Notes: a model not told the origin generated them from the letters alone. A DNA stretch of 64,000 nt from Anaerolineales bacterium (GCA_016789305.1 JAEURJ010000023.1:248001-312000), one strand, 5' to 3'. Positions 33,079 to 42,877 are shown, counted from the stretch's first letter. Program-made: numbers and translations.

Positions 33079-34488
33079 ATGAAGAAAACCATGTGGCAAG
33101 TATTTGCCTTGTTGATTATTACCGCAATGCTTTTAACCGCTTGCGGAACCCCCGCAGCTACGGAAGCTCCTGCAATGACCGAGGCGCCTGCCGTAACAGA
33201 AGCCCCTGCAATGACCGAAGCACCCGCCATGGCAGAAGTTAGTTTTGATTACCCAGCTGGTGGAGCTCTCGAAGCTGCCATTCGTGGCGACTATAAGGGC
33301 ACAACCGTCACAGTGGACGGTGCGTTTGAGGGCAACGATCCCGATGGAGTCAAATTTGCCGAATCGATGAAGGCGTTCGAAGAAGCTACAGGCATTACCG
33401 TCAATTACATTGGCAACAAGGAATTCGAAGGTTCCATCGCCATTCGCGTGGGTGCCGGAGATGCCCCGGATATTGTGGATTTTCCGCAACCCGGCTTGTT
33501 TGCGAACTTTGTACGTAAAGGTAATGTTGTACCGGTAACGACCTTCATGTCCGATGAATGGCTTTCCCAGCAATACAATGCTGGCTGGCGTGAATTCAAT
33601 ACTGTTGATGGTGTGGAATCGGGAGTCATGCATCGGTATTCAGGCAAGAGTCTGGTCTGGTATCCCAAGAAGGCGTGGGATGAAGCAGGCTATCAGGTTC
33701 CAGAAACATGGGATGAATTGCTTGCTCTGACCCAGCAAATTGCAGACGACGGTGATACTGCGTGGTGTATTGGCATTGAATCCGGCGCCGCTACCGGCTG
33801 GGTAGCCACGGATTGGACCGAAGATATGATGCTGCGCACGACTTCCCTCGAGAACTACGACGCCTGGGTTGCAGGCACACTGCCCTTCGATTCACCTGAA
33901 GTCAGGAAAGCTGTTGAAACCTGGAGCGAAGTCTGGTTCAACGACGCCTATGTCAATGGAGGACGTTCCTCCATCGTTTCAACCGCCTTTGGTGATTCTC
34001 CAAAACCCATGTTCGAAAACCCACCGAAGTGCTGGTTGCACAGACAGGCCAACTTCATCACAAGCTTCTTCCCTGAAGGAACAGTATATGGTGAGGATTA
34101 TGGCTTCTTCTACCTGCCGCCCGTTGACCCCGCTTATGGAAAGCCATTCCTCGTTGCCGGTGACTTGATCGCCATGTTCAACGATAGACCGGAAGTCCGT
34201 GCCTTGATGGAATACTTTACCACTCCGCAATCAGTCAGTGGCTGGCTCGAAGGCGGCGGTGCGATTGCCGCTCAACAAACCGCCACTCAGGACATGTACG
34301 GTTCAGATTTGGACTGGAATGTTTCCCAACTCGTGGCGGGCGCAACAAGCTTCCGTTTCGACGGATCTGACTTGATGCCCGGTGAAGTTGGAGCCGGCTC
34401 CTTCTGGGAACATATCTCCAGCTATGTTGCAGGTTCTGAAGACCTTGATACGGCGTTGAAAGCAATTGACGCATCCTGGCCCAAGTAA
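33079..34488 (+). CDS. Sugar ABC transporter substrate-binding lipoprotein
   Basis: 469 residues from ATG 33079 (SD AAGGAGAG). Lipobox LLTACG with Cys22, then a low-complexity EAPA-rich linker (about 27-50). Solute-binding family 1 fold of the alpha-glucoside (AglE) type: TVTVDGAFEGNDPDGVKFAESMKAFEEATGITVNY, VGAGDAPDIVDFPQPG. Captures an oligosaccharide outside the membrane for the two permeases downstream. A hairpin between it and the first permease gene should make it the most abundant product of the operon. Confidence 0.92.
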   Translation: MKKTMWQVFALLIITAMLLTACGTPAATEAPAMTEAPAVTEAPAMTEAPAMAEVSFDYPAGGALEAAIRGDYKGTTVTVDGAFEGNDPDGVKFAESMKAFEEATGITVNYIGNKEFEGSIAIRVGAGDAPDIVDFPQPGLFANFVRKGNVVPVTTFMSDEWLSQQYNAGWREFNTVDGVESGVMHRYSGKSLVWYPKKAWDEAGYQVPETWDELLALTQQIADDGDTAWCIGIESGAATGWVATDWTEDMMLRTTSLENYDAWVAGTLPFDSPEVRKAVETWSEVWFNDAYVNGGRSSIVSTAFGDSPKPMFENPPKCWLHRQANFITSFFPEGTVYGEDYGFFYLPPVDPAYGKPFLVAGDLIAMFNDRPEVRALMEYFTTPQSVSGWLEGGGAIAAQQTATQDMYGSDLDWNVSQLVAGATSFRFDGSDLMPGEVGAGSFWEHISSYVAGSEDLDTALKAIDASWPK

Positions 34489-34505
34489 CTGGATCGAAGT
34501 GATAT

Positions 34506-34553
34506 AGTGGGGGTGGGAAGGTAGATCGTACGCCTCCCACCCCCACTTTTTTA
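34506..34553 (+). terminator. Hairpin between the binding protein and permease genes
   Basis: 13-bp arms AGTGGGGGTGGGA / TCCCACCCCCACT with a 16-base loop, then TTTTTTA. Works as a partial terminator or 3' stabiliser, commonly seen after ABC binding-protein genes. Confidence 0.7.
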
Positions 34554-34582
34554 TCAGTATTTTTTGCCTAAGGAGCTGGCAT

Positions 34583-35737
34583 ATGAACATACCGCCGCAG
34601 GGTCGTCAATCGCTTGGGGGTAGGATTCTCTCTTTCATCGGCCAAATATTGCTCGCAGTGATCATTCCCCTGGTCGCATTCTACGTTCTTTATCAGGGGT
34701 TCCTATTTTTGCGAGACAGCAATGCATCTCGAGGTGTGATCGCAAGTGTCGCCATCGTTTGGGGTGTGGGTGGGGTTGCACTTTTATATTGGATTTTCAA
34801 TAACCTCGTGGAAAGACTTCCGGATGCATGGCGCACTCGATTCCTGCCATTTGTTTTTGTTGGGCCGGCTATGGCGATCCTCTCCTGGTATTTGGCAATT
34901 CCAACAGTTCGCACTTTTTGGATCAGCTTGTTCGGCAGGGATGGCCCACCCAAGGGGCTCAATTTGCTGCAGCAATTGACCAGCAGTGCCTTTGTGGGGT
35001 TAAGCAACTACAAATCCGTTTTCACCGAAAGCCTGATGTTGGAGGCATTTCGAAACAACCTGATGTGGATCATTTTTGGGAGCACATTCTCGGTGGTCTT
35101 TGGCCTGCTCATTGCAGTGCTTGCAGACCGCAGCAGTTTTGAAAAACTCGCCAAATCCCTTATTTTTTTACCTTACGCCATTTCCTTTGTTGGTGCCAGT
35201 ATTATTTGGAAATTTATTTATGAATACAGGCCGGCCAATCAACCGCAAATTGGCCTCCTAAACTCCGTGGTAGTGAGCCTGGGGGGAACGCCACAGGCCT
35301 GGCCTCAATGGGTGGATGTTGCACCTTGGAATAATTTATTTTTGATTGTAATGGTGGTCTGGCTGCAGACCGGCTTTTCCATGGTTTTGTTTTCCGCAGC
35401 GTTGAAGGGGATTCCCGACGAACTCATGGAAGCCAGCCGGATCGACGGCGCAACCGAGATACAAATATTCTTCCGCATCATGATCCCATACATTCGCGGG
35501 ACCATTATTTCCGTTTGGACGACCGTTGTCATATTTACGCTTAAGATCTTTGACGTGGTTTGGGTCATGACCGGGGGACAATTCGGCACGCATGTGATCG
35601 CCACCCAGTTTTACAGACAATCCTTTACCAACCAGAATTCCGGGTTTGGTTCGGCCATTGCCATTGTATTGCTGATCGCTGTGATCCCTGTCATGTTCTA
35701 TAACTTGAAACAGTTCCGCGAGCAGGAGGCTTTTTAA
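34583..35737 (+). CDS. Sugar ABC transporter permease (AglF type)
   Basis: 384 residues. Eight or more hydrophobic segments, with the N-terminal extra helices found in AglF-type permeases. The ABC permease signature is EASRIDGATEIQIFFRIMIPYIRG (EAAxxDGA loop) near 280-300. It pairs with the permease at 35739 (1-base gap). SD AAGGAGC. The ATPase (MsmX/MalK type) is not encoded here and must come from elsewhere. Confidence 0.93.
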   Translation: MNIPPQGRQSLGGRILSFIGQILLAVIIPLVAFYVLYQGFLFLRDSNASRGVIASVAIVWGVGGVALLYWIFNNLVERLPDAWRTRFLPFVFVGPAMAILSWYLAIPTVRTFWISLFGRDGPPKGLNLLQQLTSSAFVGLSNYKSVFTESLMLEAFRNNLMWIIFGSTFSVVFGLLIAVLADRSSFEKLAKSLIFLPYAISFVGASIIWKFIYEYRPANQPQIGLLNSVVVSLGGTPQAWPQWVDVAPWNNLFLIVMVVWLQTGFSMVLFSAALKGIPDELMEASRIDGATEIQIFFRIMIPYIRGTIISVWTTVVIFTLKIFDVVWVMTGGQFGTHVIATQFYRQSFTNQNSGFGSAIAIVLLIAVIPVMFYNLKQFREQEAF

Positions 35738-35738
35738 G

Positions 35739-36842
35739 ATGGCTGCCAAAAAAAGACAAAAGAATCTTGGAAAACTCGTGGTGAACGGAACGCTGTTCCT
35801 GATCATCCTGATATGGACGATCCCGACTCTGGGAGTATTGATCTCCTCCTTCCGCATACGGGATGATATTGCCACCTCCGGCTGGTGGAGGGTATTGCCT
35901 TATCGCGATTGGCAGGCAGTGAAAGAGATCGATCCGAAACAGGCAGGCCTTGACCCCAATGGCGTGATGCAGGTGGAAGGTGTCAGCGGGACGTTTGAGG
36001 AATTCCGCGCGGGAGTCTCAACCCCGGATGGAAAACAGATCACATGGATCGGCAACAAGCGCATCGGAAAGATCGAAGTGCAGGAGCAGGTTTGGACGGT
36101 CGATTGGAATTTCACGCTCGATAACTACAAACAAGTTCTTGGCGGTCAGGACTTTAAATTCACAAAGCCGGATGGCACGATACAGATCATTCCCGGCGAC
36201 AACATGAGCGGTGCTTTTTTGAACAGCCTTGCGGTATCGATCCCGGCTACTGTTATTCCCATTTTGATCGCCGCCTTCGCCGCCTATGCATTTGCCTGGA
36301 TGAAATTTCCGGGGAGGCGGGCCATGTTCATCGTTGTGATCGCACTCCTGGTTGTACCGCTGCAAATCGCGCTGGTGCCAATCCTGCGGGATTACAAAGC
36401 CCTGCACCTGAACGGCACCTTCCTCGCGATCTGGCTTGCGCACACAGGGTTTGGCCTGGCGCTGGCAATCTACCTGCTCTATAACTACATCAGCGGACTG
36501 CCGCGGGATATTCTTGAATCGGCTTTTATCGACGGCGCCTCACACTTTACCGTGTTCACCCGCCTCGTTTTACCGCTCTCCGTACCCGCACTGGCCTCCT
36601 TCGCCATTTTTCAATTCCTTTGGGTATGGAACGATTATCTGGTTGCATTGATATTCCTGGGCGGCAATCCGGAATTCGAATTGGTGACTCAGCGCATGGC
36701 GGCCATTGTGGGCTCGCGCGGCAGTGAGTGGCACCTGCTCACAGCGGGTGCATTTGTTTCGATGCTCCTCCCGCTGTTGGTGTTCTTCTCAATGCAGCGA
36801 TTTTTTGTGCGCGGGTTACTTGCAGGCTCAGTCAAAGGATAG
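35739..36842 (+). CDS. Sugar ABC transporter permease (AglG type)
   Basis: 367 residues. After the first helix there is a large external insert (about 40-150) with GVSGTFEEFRAGVSTPDGKQITWIGNKRI; this insert is typical of AglG-type permeases. Then five helices and the coupling loop ESAFIDGASHFTVFTRLVLPLS. The start codon is one base after the preceding stop, so it is translationally coupled with its partner. Confidence 0.93.
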   Translation: MAAKKRQKNLGKLVVNGTLFLIILIWTIPTLGVLISSFRIRDDIATSGWWRVLPYRDWQAVKEIDPKQAGLDPNGVMQVEGVSGTFEEFRAGVSTPDGKQITWIGNKRIGKIEVQEQVWTVDWNFTLDNYKQVLGGQDFKFTKPDGTIQIIPGDNMSGAFLNSLAVSIPATVIPILIAAFAAYAFAWMKFPGRRAMFIVVIALLVVPLQIALVPILRDYKALHLNGTFLAIWLAHTGFGLALAIYLLYNYISGLPRDILESAFIDGASHFTVFTRLVLPLSVPALASFAIFQFLWVWNDYLVALIFLGGNPEFELVTQRMAAIVGSRGSEWHLLTAGAFVSMLLPLLVFFSMQRFFVRGLLAGSVKG

Positions 36843-36844
36843 TG

Positions 36845-36874
36845 AAAAATGGGCTGGGCGACCAGCCCATTTTT
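36845..36874 (+). terminator. Terminator-like hairpin after the permease genes
   Basis: 13-bp arms AAAAATGGGCTGG / CCAGCCCATTTTT around GCGA. It separates the transporter genes from trehalose synthase, so treS could have reduced or separate expression. Confidence 0.75.
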
Positions 36875-36887
36875 ATTTGCATCGAAT

Positions 36888-38483
36888 ATGAAAAATCTCT
36901 GGTACAAAGACGCTGTTTTCTACGAACTCTATATCCGTTCGTTTTATGATACGAACGATGACGGTCACGGCGACCTGAAAGGTGTGATCGCAAAACTCGA
37001 TTACCTTCAGGAATTGGGCATCACCTGCATCTGGCTGCTCCCCATGTATCCCTCGCCACTGAAAGATGACGGCTACGACATCTCCGATTACTACAACATC
37101 CATGCGGATTACGGCACGCTGGATGATTTCAAAAGGCTCGTGGAGGAAGTCCACACCCGCGGCATGCGCATCGTGACGGACCTCGTGCTGAATCACACCT
37201 CCGATCAGCATCCCTGGTTTCAGGCAGCCCGCTCGAGCAGGACCAATCCATTCCGTGATTATTACGTGTGGAGCGATACCGATAAAAAATATTCCGGCGT
37301 GCGCCTGATCTTTGGGGACGTGGAAACATCCAACTGGGCGTGGGATGAAGCGACAGGGCAATATTACTGGCATCGCTTTTATACATCCCAACCGGACCTG
37401 AATTTTGACAACCCCGCTGTTCAAGCAGAAATGTTGAACGTGGTCCGCTTCTGGCTTAACCTCGGCGTGGACGGTTTCCGAGTGGATGCGCCCACCTACC
37501 TTTTCGAACGTGAAGGCACCAACTGCGAAAGCCTGCCCGAGACCCATGCCTATCTTAAAAGGTTACGTGCGGTCATCAACGAGGAATTTCCCGGCCGTGT
37601 GCTGCTCGCAGAGAGCAACCAACAGCCGCGTGAGTTGATCGAATACTTCGGCAATGGTCACGACGAATTTCATATGGCTTTCAATTTCCCGCTGATGACG
37701 CGTATCTTTCTTGCATTTGCGGAAGGTAATGCAGAACCCATCCGCAGTGTGATCGAACAGACACCGCAGACCGGCGAGGAATGCCAGTGGGCCATCTTCC
37801 TGCGCAATCACGATGAGCTGACCCTTGAAATGGCTTCGCCGGCCGAGCGCGAACACATGTATCGCGAATATGCGCCGGATCCAAAAATGATCCTCAACCT
37901 CGGCTTGCGCCGCAGACTTGCCCCATTATTGAAGGGCGATCACCGCAGGATCGAGCTCGCCAACGCGTTGATCCTCAGCCTGCCCGGCACGCCGGTGTTG
38001 TATTACGGCGATGAGATCGGCATGGGCGAAAACCTGGACCTTTCAGACCGCAACGGCGTACGCACACCCATGCAATGGACCGACTCGGAAAACGCCGGCT
38101 TTACAAAGGCCAAACCATTTGCGGAATTGGTGACGGGTGAATATGGTCATCATCACGTCAACGTGGATTCGCAAGTCGCGGAACCTGACTCATTGTTTCA
38201 TGCCATTCGCCGCCTGCTCTTCATTCGCAAGGATCAGCCCGCCTTTGGGCGCGGCGATATTCAAATGCTGGACGCGCCCTCTTCCCTGCTTGCATTCAAA
38301 AGAAAATATCTCGATGTGACCATGGTCTGCGTTTACAACCTTTGCACGACATCTGAAACATTCACCCTTCCTGAGAATGAACAAGGCGGCTATATTAACC
38401 TGTTGGAAAACGAAGAACAGGTTGTCGAATCGATACAGCTCGAACCTTATTCCTATGTCTGGATGAAAAAGTATGGTGAATGA
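36888..38483 (+). CDS. treS: Trehalose synthase (maltose alpha-D-glucosyltransferase)
   Basis: 531 residues from ATG 36888; the open frame upstream runs through the terminator hairpin and is rejected. GH13 enzyme: the opening KDAVFYELYIRSFYDTNDDGHGDLKG and LPMYPSPLKDDGYDISDY are diagnostic for TreS. Catalytic Asp200 in RVDAP, acid/base Glu242 in LLAESN, and NHDE at 307-310. Isomerises maltose to trehalose. Ends overlapping the amylosucrase start. No SD is seen. Confidence 0.93.
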   Translation: MKNLWYKDAVFYELYIRSFYDTNDDGHGDLKGVIAKLDYLQELGITCIWLLPMYPSPLKDDGYDISDYYNIHADYGTLDDFKRLVEEVHTRGMRIVTDLVLNHTSDQHPWFQAARSSRTNPFRDYYVWSDTDKKYSGVRLIFGDVETSNWAWDEATGQYYWHRFYTSQPDLNFDNPAVQAEMLNVVRFWLNLGVDGFRVDAPTYLFEREGTNCESLPETHAYLKRLRAVINEEFPGRVLLAESNQQPRELIEYFGNGHDEFHMAFNFPLMTRIFLAFAEGNAEPIRSVIEQTPQTGEECQWAIFLRNHDELTLEMASPAEREHMYREYAPDPKMILNLGLRRRLAPLLKGDHRRIELANALILSLPGTPVLYYGDEIGMGENLDLSDRNGVRTPMQWTDSENAGFTKAKPFAELVTGEYGHHHVNVDSQVAEPDSLFHAIRRLLFIRKDQPAFGRGDIQMLDAPSSLLAFKRKYLDVTMVCVYNLCTTSETFTLPENEQGGYINLLENEEQVVESIQLEPYSYVWMKKYGE

Positions 38484-40416
38484 ATCACGCAGATCGCTTC
38501 GGCGGATCCTGCCGCGCGTGGAGGAAAAATTAATCCGTGAAATTTCCGCAGACCCAAAGGGTTGGAAGGAATTCAACACGCGGCTGGAAGCACATTTCCC
38601 GGCGTTATTCCGTTTGTATTTCGAAATTTATCACGGCAATTACGATTTTTTCTTTCATCTCGAAGACCTGATCCTCAGCATTGCATCTTCATGGTTTGCA
38701 CGCCCCATTGATCTGCGCAAGCTGGATCATGCGCGGGAGAAAAACCCGGATTGGTTTCAATCGAATCAAATGCTGGGCGGAGTCTGTTACGTCGATCTAT
38801 TTGCCGATGACCTCAAAGGGGTGAGATCCAAAATACCTTATTTCAAGGAACTCGGCCTCACCTATTTGCATCTCATGCCGCTCTTCAAAGCGCCCGAGGG
38901 CGAAAACGATGGCGGTTACGCGGTCAGCAGTTATCGCGAAGTCCATCCGCCGCTCGGCACGATGCAGCAGCTCGCCTCGCTTGCGCGTGAATTTCGCAAG
39001 GCGGGCATCAGCCTTGCGCTCGACCTGGTTTTTAATCACACATCGGATGAACACTTGTGGGCGAAACGCGCCAAGGCAGGCGACGAAGATTTCATGGATT
39101 TCTACCGCATCTTTCCAAGCCGCGAGCTGCCCGACCGCTATGAACAGAGTCTCAGGGAAATATTCCCCGAAGAACATGCCGGGGCGTTTTCCCCGCTTTC
39201 CGTTAAGCGCGGAGGCGAGAAACATCAATATTGGGTGTGGACCACGTTCCATTCCTATCAATGGGATTTGAATTATGCAAACCCGGCCGTCTTCAATCGC
39301 ATGGCGGAGGAAATGCTCTTCCTTGCCAACCAGGGTGTCGAAGTCTTGCGGCTCGATGCGGTGGCCTTCATTTGGAAACAAATGGGCACGGGCTGCGAGA
39401 ACCTGCCCGAAGCGCATACGTTGATCCAGGCGTTCAACGCCGTGGCGCGCATTGCGGCACCGGCATTGGTCTTCAAATCCGAAGCCATTGTGCACCCCGA
39501 TGATGTGGTGAAATATATCGCGCCGCAGGAATGCCAGATCTCCTATAACCCGCTCATCATGGCATTGCTATGGAACTCGCTCGCCACGCGTAAAGTGCGT
39601 TTGCTCTCCCAGGCGCTGGCGTCACGATTCAAAATCGCCGATGGCACGGCATGGGTGAATTATGTGCGCGTGCATGATGATATCGGCTGGACCTTCTCCG
39701 ATGAAGATGCCGCCACTTTGGGAATGAACGGCAGCGATCATCGCCGCTTCCTCAACGAGTTTTATCGCGGGCGGTTTGAAGGAAGTTTCGCACGCGGGCT
39801 TCCCTTTCAGGAACATCCAGTGACCGGCGATTGCCGCATCAGCGGAACATGCGCCTCCCTGGCCGGTCTTGAAAAAGCATTGCACGAGGAAGGCGAAGAG
39901 GAAGTAGAGCTTGCCATCCGCCGCATCCACTTATTGTATGGAATGGTCATCACCATCGGCGGGATTCCCCTCATTTATTTGGGCGATGAAATTGGCACGC
40001 TCAACGATTACACCTATCGCGATGACCCCGCTCACGAACGCGACAGCCGCTGGGTGCATCGTCCACACGCGGATTGGAAGAAGTATGAAAAACGCAGCGA
40101 CGCAAACAGTGTGGAAGGCAGAGTCTTTCAGGGGTTGAGGCAGCTTATCGAACTGCGCAAGGGACATGAAGTTTTTGCAGGCGGCGAGCTGGAGGTCATC
40201 TCCACCGGAAGCGAACACGTGCTCGGCTTCATGCGGGTCCATGCCGGCAAGCGCGCCGTGATCTTTGCGAATTTTTCGGAAACGCCTCAAAATATTTCTC
40301 CACGCATCATCGAACAATACGCGATCGAAAATAAACACATCCTGCACGGGCACAGTTCGATCTCCACAAAAAAGGGTCTGCTGATCGAACCGCTTGATTT
40401 TGTGGTGTTCGGATAA
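38473..40416 (+). CDS. Amylosucrase
   Basis: 647 residues, the usual length. GH13 subfamily 4 sucrose-using glucan synthase: nucleophile Asp295 in RLDAVAFIWKQMG, acid/base Glu337 in FKSEAIVHP, transition-state Asp402/403 in VHDDIGWTF, and the N-terminal helical domain (FPALFRLYFEIYHGNYDFFFHLEDLI). Makes alpha-1,4-glucan and fructose from sucrose; no signal peptide, so it acts in the cytoplasm. Overlaps treS by 11 bases, so the two are cotranslated. The locus may therefore import sucrose-like sugars and store glucose. Confidence 0.94.
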   Translation: MVNESRRSLRRILPRVEEKLIREISADPKGWKEFNTRLEAHFPALFRLYFEIYHGNYDFFFHLEDLILSIASSWFARPIDLRKLDHAREKNPDWFQSNQMLGGVCYVDLFADDLKGVRSKIPYFKELGLTYLHLMPLFKAPEGENDGGYAVSSYREVHPPLGTMQQLASLAREFRKAGISLALDLVFNHTSDEHLWAKRAKAGDEDFMDFYRIFPSRELPDRYEQSLREIFPEEHAGAFSPLSVKRGGEKHQYWVWTTFHSYQWDLNYANPAVFNRMAEEMLFLANQGVEVLRLDAVAFIWKQMGTGCENLPEAHTLIQAFNAVARIAAPALVFKSEAIVHPDDVVKYIAPQECQISYNPLIMALLWNSLATRKVRLLSQALASRFKIADGTAWVNYVRVHDDIGWTFSDEDAATLGMNGSDHRRFLNEFYRGRFEGSFARGLPFQEHPVTGDCRISGTCASLAGLEKALHEEGEEEVELAIRRIHLLYGMVITIGGIPLIYLGDEIGTLNDYTYRDDPAHERDSRWVHRPHADWKKYEKRSDANSVEGRVFQGLRQLIELRKGHEVFAGGELEVISTGSEHVLGFMRVHAGKRAVIFANFSETPQNISPRIIEQYAIENKHILHGHSSISTKKGLLIEPLDFVVFG

Positions 40417-40426
40417 TTAAAAAAAA

Positions 40427-40457
40427 TGCTCTATCGGGGCTGGGCCCCGATAGAGCA
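40427..40457. terminator. Intrinsic terminator after amylosucrase
   Basis: 14-bp arms TGCTCTATCGGGGC / GCCCCGATAGAGCA around TGG, preceded by a run of A and followed by AAAACG. An A-run in front and not a clear T-run behind: stronger for minus-strand transcription ending at 40471, but usable by both. Confidence 0.6.
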
Positions 40458-40470
40458 AAACGTGCAAAAA

Positions 40471-40758
40471 TCACCCGCTCACCAAATGAAAACGATCCTT
40501 CTCCCATTTGATCGTGGACGAGGGAGCCTGTGTTCGCTGCACTTCCTTCGCCACACTTTCAACGATCTCTTTCTGCCGCCCGCTGGCCCAGGGATATTTC
40601 GCATCCCATTTATCTTCGGCAGGGAACCAGATCGTGGCAATAATATCGCCTCCGCCCATTTCAAAATAAAATTCGCAAATATTCTTCTTGAACAATCCTT
40701 CCGCATATTGAACCGTGCCGGACGGACCCTTTTGAACGATCTTGATCTTTCCTGCCAT
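40471..40758 (-). CDS. Small conserved hypothetical protein
   Basis: 95 residues with no recognised domain. It looks like a compact alpha/beta protein (MAGKIKIVQKGPSGTVQYAEG..., CEFYFEMGGGDIIATIWFPAE). No signal peptide. It is followed by the terminator at 40427. SD GGAGAT precedes the ATG at 40758. Confidence 0.65.
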   Translation of the reverse strand: MAGKIKIVQKGPSGTVQYAEGLFKKNICEFYFEMGGGDIIATIWFPAEDKWDAKYPWASGRQKEIVESVAKEVQRTQAPSSTIKWEKDRFHLVSG

Positions 40759-40779
40759 TTACAAATCTCCTAAAAGTTT

Positions 40780-41046
40780 TTATGCAGCGGTGGATGTTTG
40801 TTTTTTGGAGAGAAATCCTGCGATCAGAAAATACAACGCCAACCCCGTGGGGAAGAGCGCGCAAAATCCGAACATGCCGACCAGGAGGATCATATCTCCA
40901 AACGCGGACATTCCCGACGAGGCTTGTTTCACCGCATCCGGCGTAAACAACCCGTTGACATACACCGCCCCGGAAGCAGCAAGACACGCCGCCACATACC
41001 CGCCGATCACAAGACCCACTTTCGCCCACGGATTCATCTTTGACAT
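40780..41046 (-). CDS. Small membrane protein
   Basis: 88 residues from ATG 41046, with SD AAGGAGAG; the frame is open further upstream but without an SD. Two membrane helices (VGLVIGGYVAACLAASGAVYV and ILLVGMFGFCALFPTGLALYFLIAGF). Function unknown. Confidence 0.6.
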   Translation of the reverse strand: MSKMNPWAKVGLVIGGYVAACLAASGAVYVNGLFTPDAVKQASSGMSAFGDMILLVGMFGFCALFPTGLALYFLIAGFLSKKQTSTAA

Positions 41047-41152
41047 CACAACTCTCCTTAATAAAAGAATCATTCCATCGGACACAAATTGTACAGGTCG
41101 CGGCAGATTTTTGGCGATGGGCCGGTGGTAGGGGTGTATGACCTTCAATCTC

Positions 41153-42007
41153 TTACAAAAACACCTGGCCGATTATAAAAGCCAGCATTCCCACCGTGGC
41201 GCCGATGTAGAGTCCACGCATGGCGCGGACCCCTTCCGCAGAGGTTTCACTCTTCAACAAGCGGATCGTGAAGACGACGATCAGCACATCCATGATGGAG
41301 ATCATCACCAGATAACTCGCGCCGAGCCAGCCAAACAAGGCAGGGATAAGGCTGAGCAAAATCACTAGTCCGAAAAACAGACTCGAAAGTCCGAGGGCGA
41401 AGCGCCTGCCCTTGAGGATCGCAATGGATCTGGAGCCGCGCTTCTTATCCCCTTCCATATCCATCGCATCGCCCGCGATCTCTTCGCCGAGATCGATAAA
41501 GAAACCAATTAACGCAAAGCACCATACGATGGGGTTCCACGGTTCTCCCACCGCCACGCCGCCGAGGAGGAACGTCCCTGCGACGGAAGCGGCGACCATC
41601 AGGTTGCCCAGTAATCCGTTTTCCTTGAACTTCCAGTTATATAGAAAACCGATCAGCCACGCGGCCACGCCAAATACAAAGGTCAACGGGCCGATCCAAA
41701 AAGAAGCTGCCAGCCCGATGACGGTCGCAACGCCCGTGAGCACGATCGCTTCGGCCGGCGAAACAACTCCCGAAGGCAGCGGACGATGCGGCGCATTGAC
41801 CTTGTCCACTTCCAGATCGAAATAATCGTTCAAGACAATGGCCGAGCCTGAAATAAAAAAGCCGCATAGAAAACCAGGAACCGCCTCACGCAGCGGCGGG
41901 AAATTTCCCAACGCAACGATCTCCCCCAACAGCACGCACACACCGGCCGCAAACGGAAGCTCCGGCCGAAAGATCTGTAGAATGCCTTTGATCTTTTTAT
42001 GGAACAT
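41153..42007 (-). CDS. UbiA family prenyltransferase
   Basis: 284 residues from ATG 42007 (SD GGGAGG). Eight or nine helices, with Asp-rich motif NDYFDLEVDKVNAPHRPLPSG near 67-87 and the second DLGEEIAGDAMDMEGDKKRGSRSIA near 175-199. Transfers a polyprenyl group to an aromatic or glycerol-type acceptor in the membrane. The acceptor is not evident: (geranylgeranyl)glycerol-phosphate and menaquinone-type synthases are both possible. Neighbours do not settle it. Confidence 0.88.
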   Translation of the reverse strand: MFHKKIKGILQIFRPELPFAAGVCVLLGEIVALGNFPPLREAVPGFLCGFFISGSAIVLNDYFDLEVDKVNAPHRPLPSGVVSPAEAIVLTGVATVIGLAASFWIGPLTFVFGVAAWLIGFLYNWKFKENGLLGNLMVAASVAGTFLLGGVAVGEPWNPIVWCFALIGFFIDLGEEIAGDAMDMEGDKKRGSRSIAILKGRRFALGLSSLFFGLVILLSLIPALFGWLGASYLVMISIMDVLIVVFTIRLLKSETSAEGVRAMRGLYIGATVGMLAFIIGQVFL

Positions 42008-42142
42008 GTTCCCTCCCAAACTTGAATATCTGAATTTACCGGGCAACGCTGCATGGCGTGTCGCCCGGTCATCGCAAAATACCATCAACGTACTATAATG
42101 ACGGAAATTATAAATCCCACATCATCATCCATGGAGGCTATC

Positions 42143-42877
42143 ATGAGCGGAAAATTATCTGGAAAGACGGCTTTGATCACAGGCGCAAGCGCCGGGATCG
42201 GCTGGGCAAGCGCGCTGGCATTGGCAGGCGAAGGCGCGAATATTGTATTGACCGCCCGCAGGGAGGAACGGCTGACCCAACTGGCAGGGCTGATCGACCA
42301 GGCCGGCGGAAAAGCCGTCAGCTTTGCAGGCGATGCGAAGGAGGAAGCCACGGCGCAGAAAAGCGTGGACCTGGCGGTCAAGACCTTCGGCTCGATTGAT
42401 TTCCTGATCAACAACGTGGGCGTTGGCAATTATAAAAATCTTGTCGATACCAGCGCCGCGGACTACGATGAAATGGTGGATGCGAACATTCGCTCGACCT
42501 TCCTGTTCACACGCTACACCACACCGGTCATGATCAAACAGAAAGCAGGAACCATCCTGATGATCTCCTCGATGGCTGGCGTATATGGGTTTGGCGGCGA
42601 AGCGGTCTACTGCATGACCAAGTTTGCGCAGGTCGGCTTCGCGCAGGCGCTCGACAAGGAATTGCGCCCGCATGGGATCAAGGTGGGCGCAATCTGCCCG
42701 GGCGGAGTCAAGACCGAGTTTGGCCTGGGCAAGGGCCGCACAGAAGAAAGCGTGGCGGCCTCCGGAATGTTGGAGCCGGAAGATGTGGCAGGCGTGGTGC
42801 TGATGGCCTGCACACAATCGCCGCGTTCCCGCATTATCGAAGTGCAGATGCGCACGATGGACGAAGCGCTTACGTAA
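42143..42877 (+). CDS. Short-chain dehydrogenase/reductase
   Basis: 244 residues from ATG 42143 (SD GGAGG). Rossmann motif TGASAGIG near 13-20, NNVG near 90, catalytic Ser in MISSMAG and Tyr-Lys in YCMTK near 155-159, and PGGVKTEF. Classical SDR with the usual SYK triad. Substrate unknown. Divergent from the UbiA gene. Confidence 0.92.
   Translation: MSGKLSGKTALITGASAGIGWASALALAGEGANIVLTARREERLTQLAGLIDQAGGKAVSFAGDAKEEATAQKSVDLAVKTFGSIDFLINNVGVGNYKNLVDTSAADYDEMVDANIRSTFLFTRYTTPVMIKQKAGTILMISSMAGVYGFGGEAVYCMTKFAQVGFAQALDKELRPHGIKVGAICPGGVKTEFGLGKGRTEESVAASGMLEPEDVAGVVLMACTQSPRSRIIEVQMRTMDEALT

Noticed and set aside
33079..33240. Repeated TEAPA coding (tandem-repeat-like DNA) in the lipoprotein
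   Set aside because: Ordinary low-complexity linker after a lipobox; also seen at 62595. Not a mobile repeat.
36849..36887. Longer start of treS at 36849
   Set aside because: This would code through the terminator-like hairpin at 36845-36874, and the family begins at MKNLWYKDAVFYE.
38797..39495. 232-codon minus-strand frame within amylosucrase
   Set aside because: Opposite-strand shadow of a GC-rich gene whose catalytic residues are clear on the plus strand.
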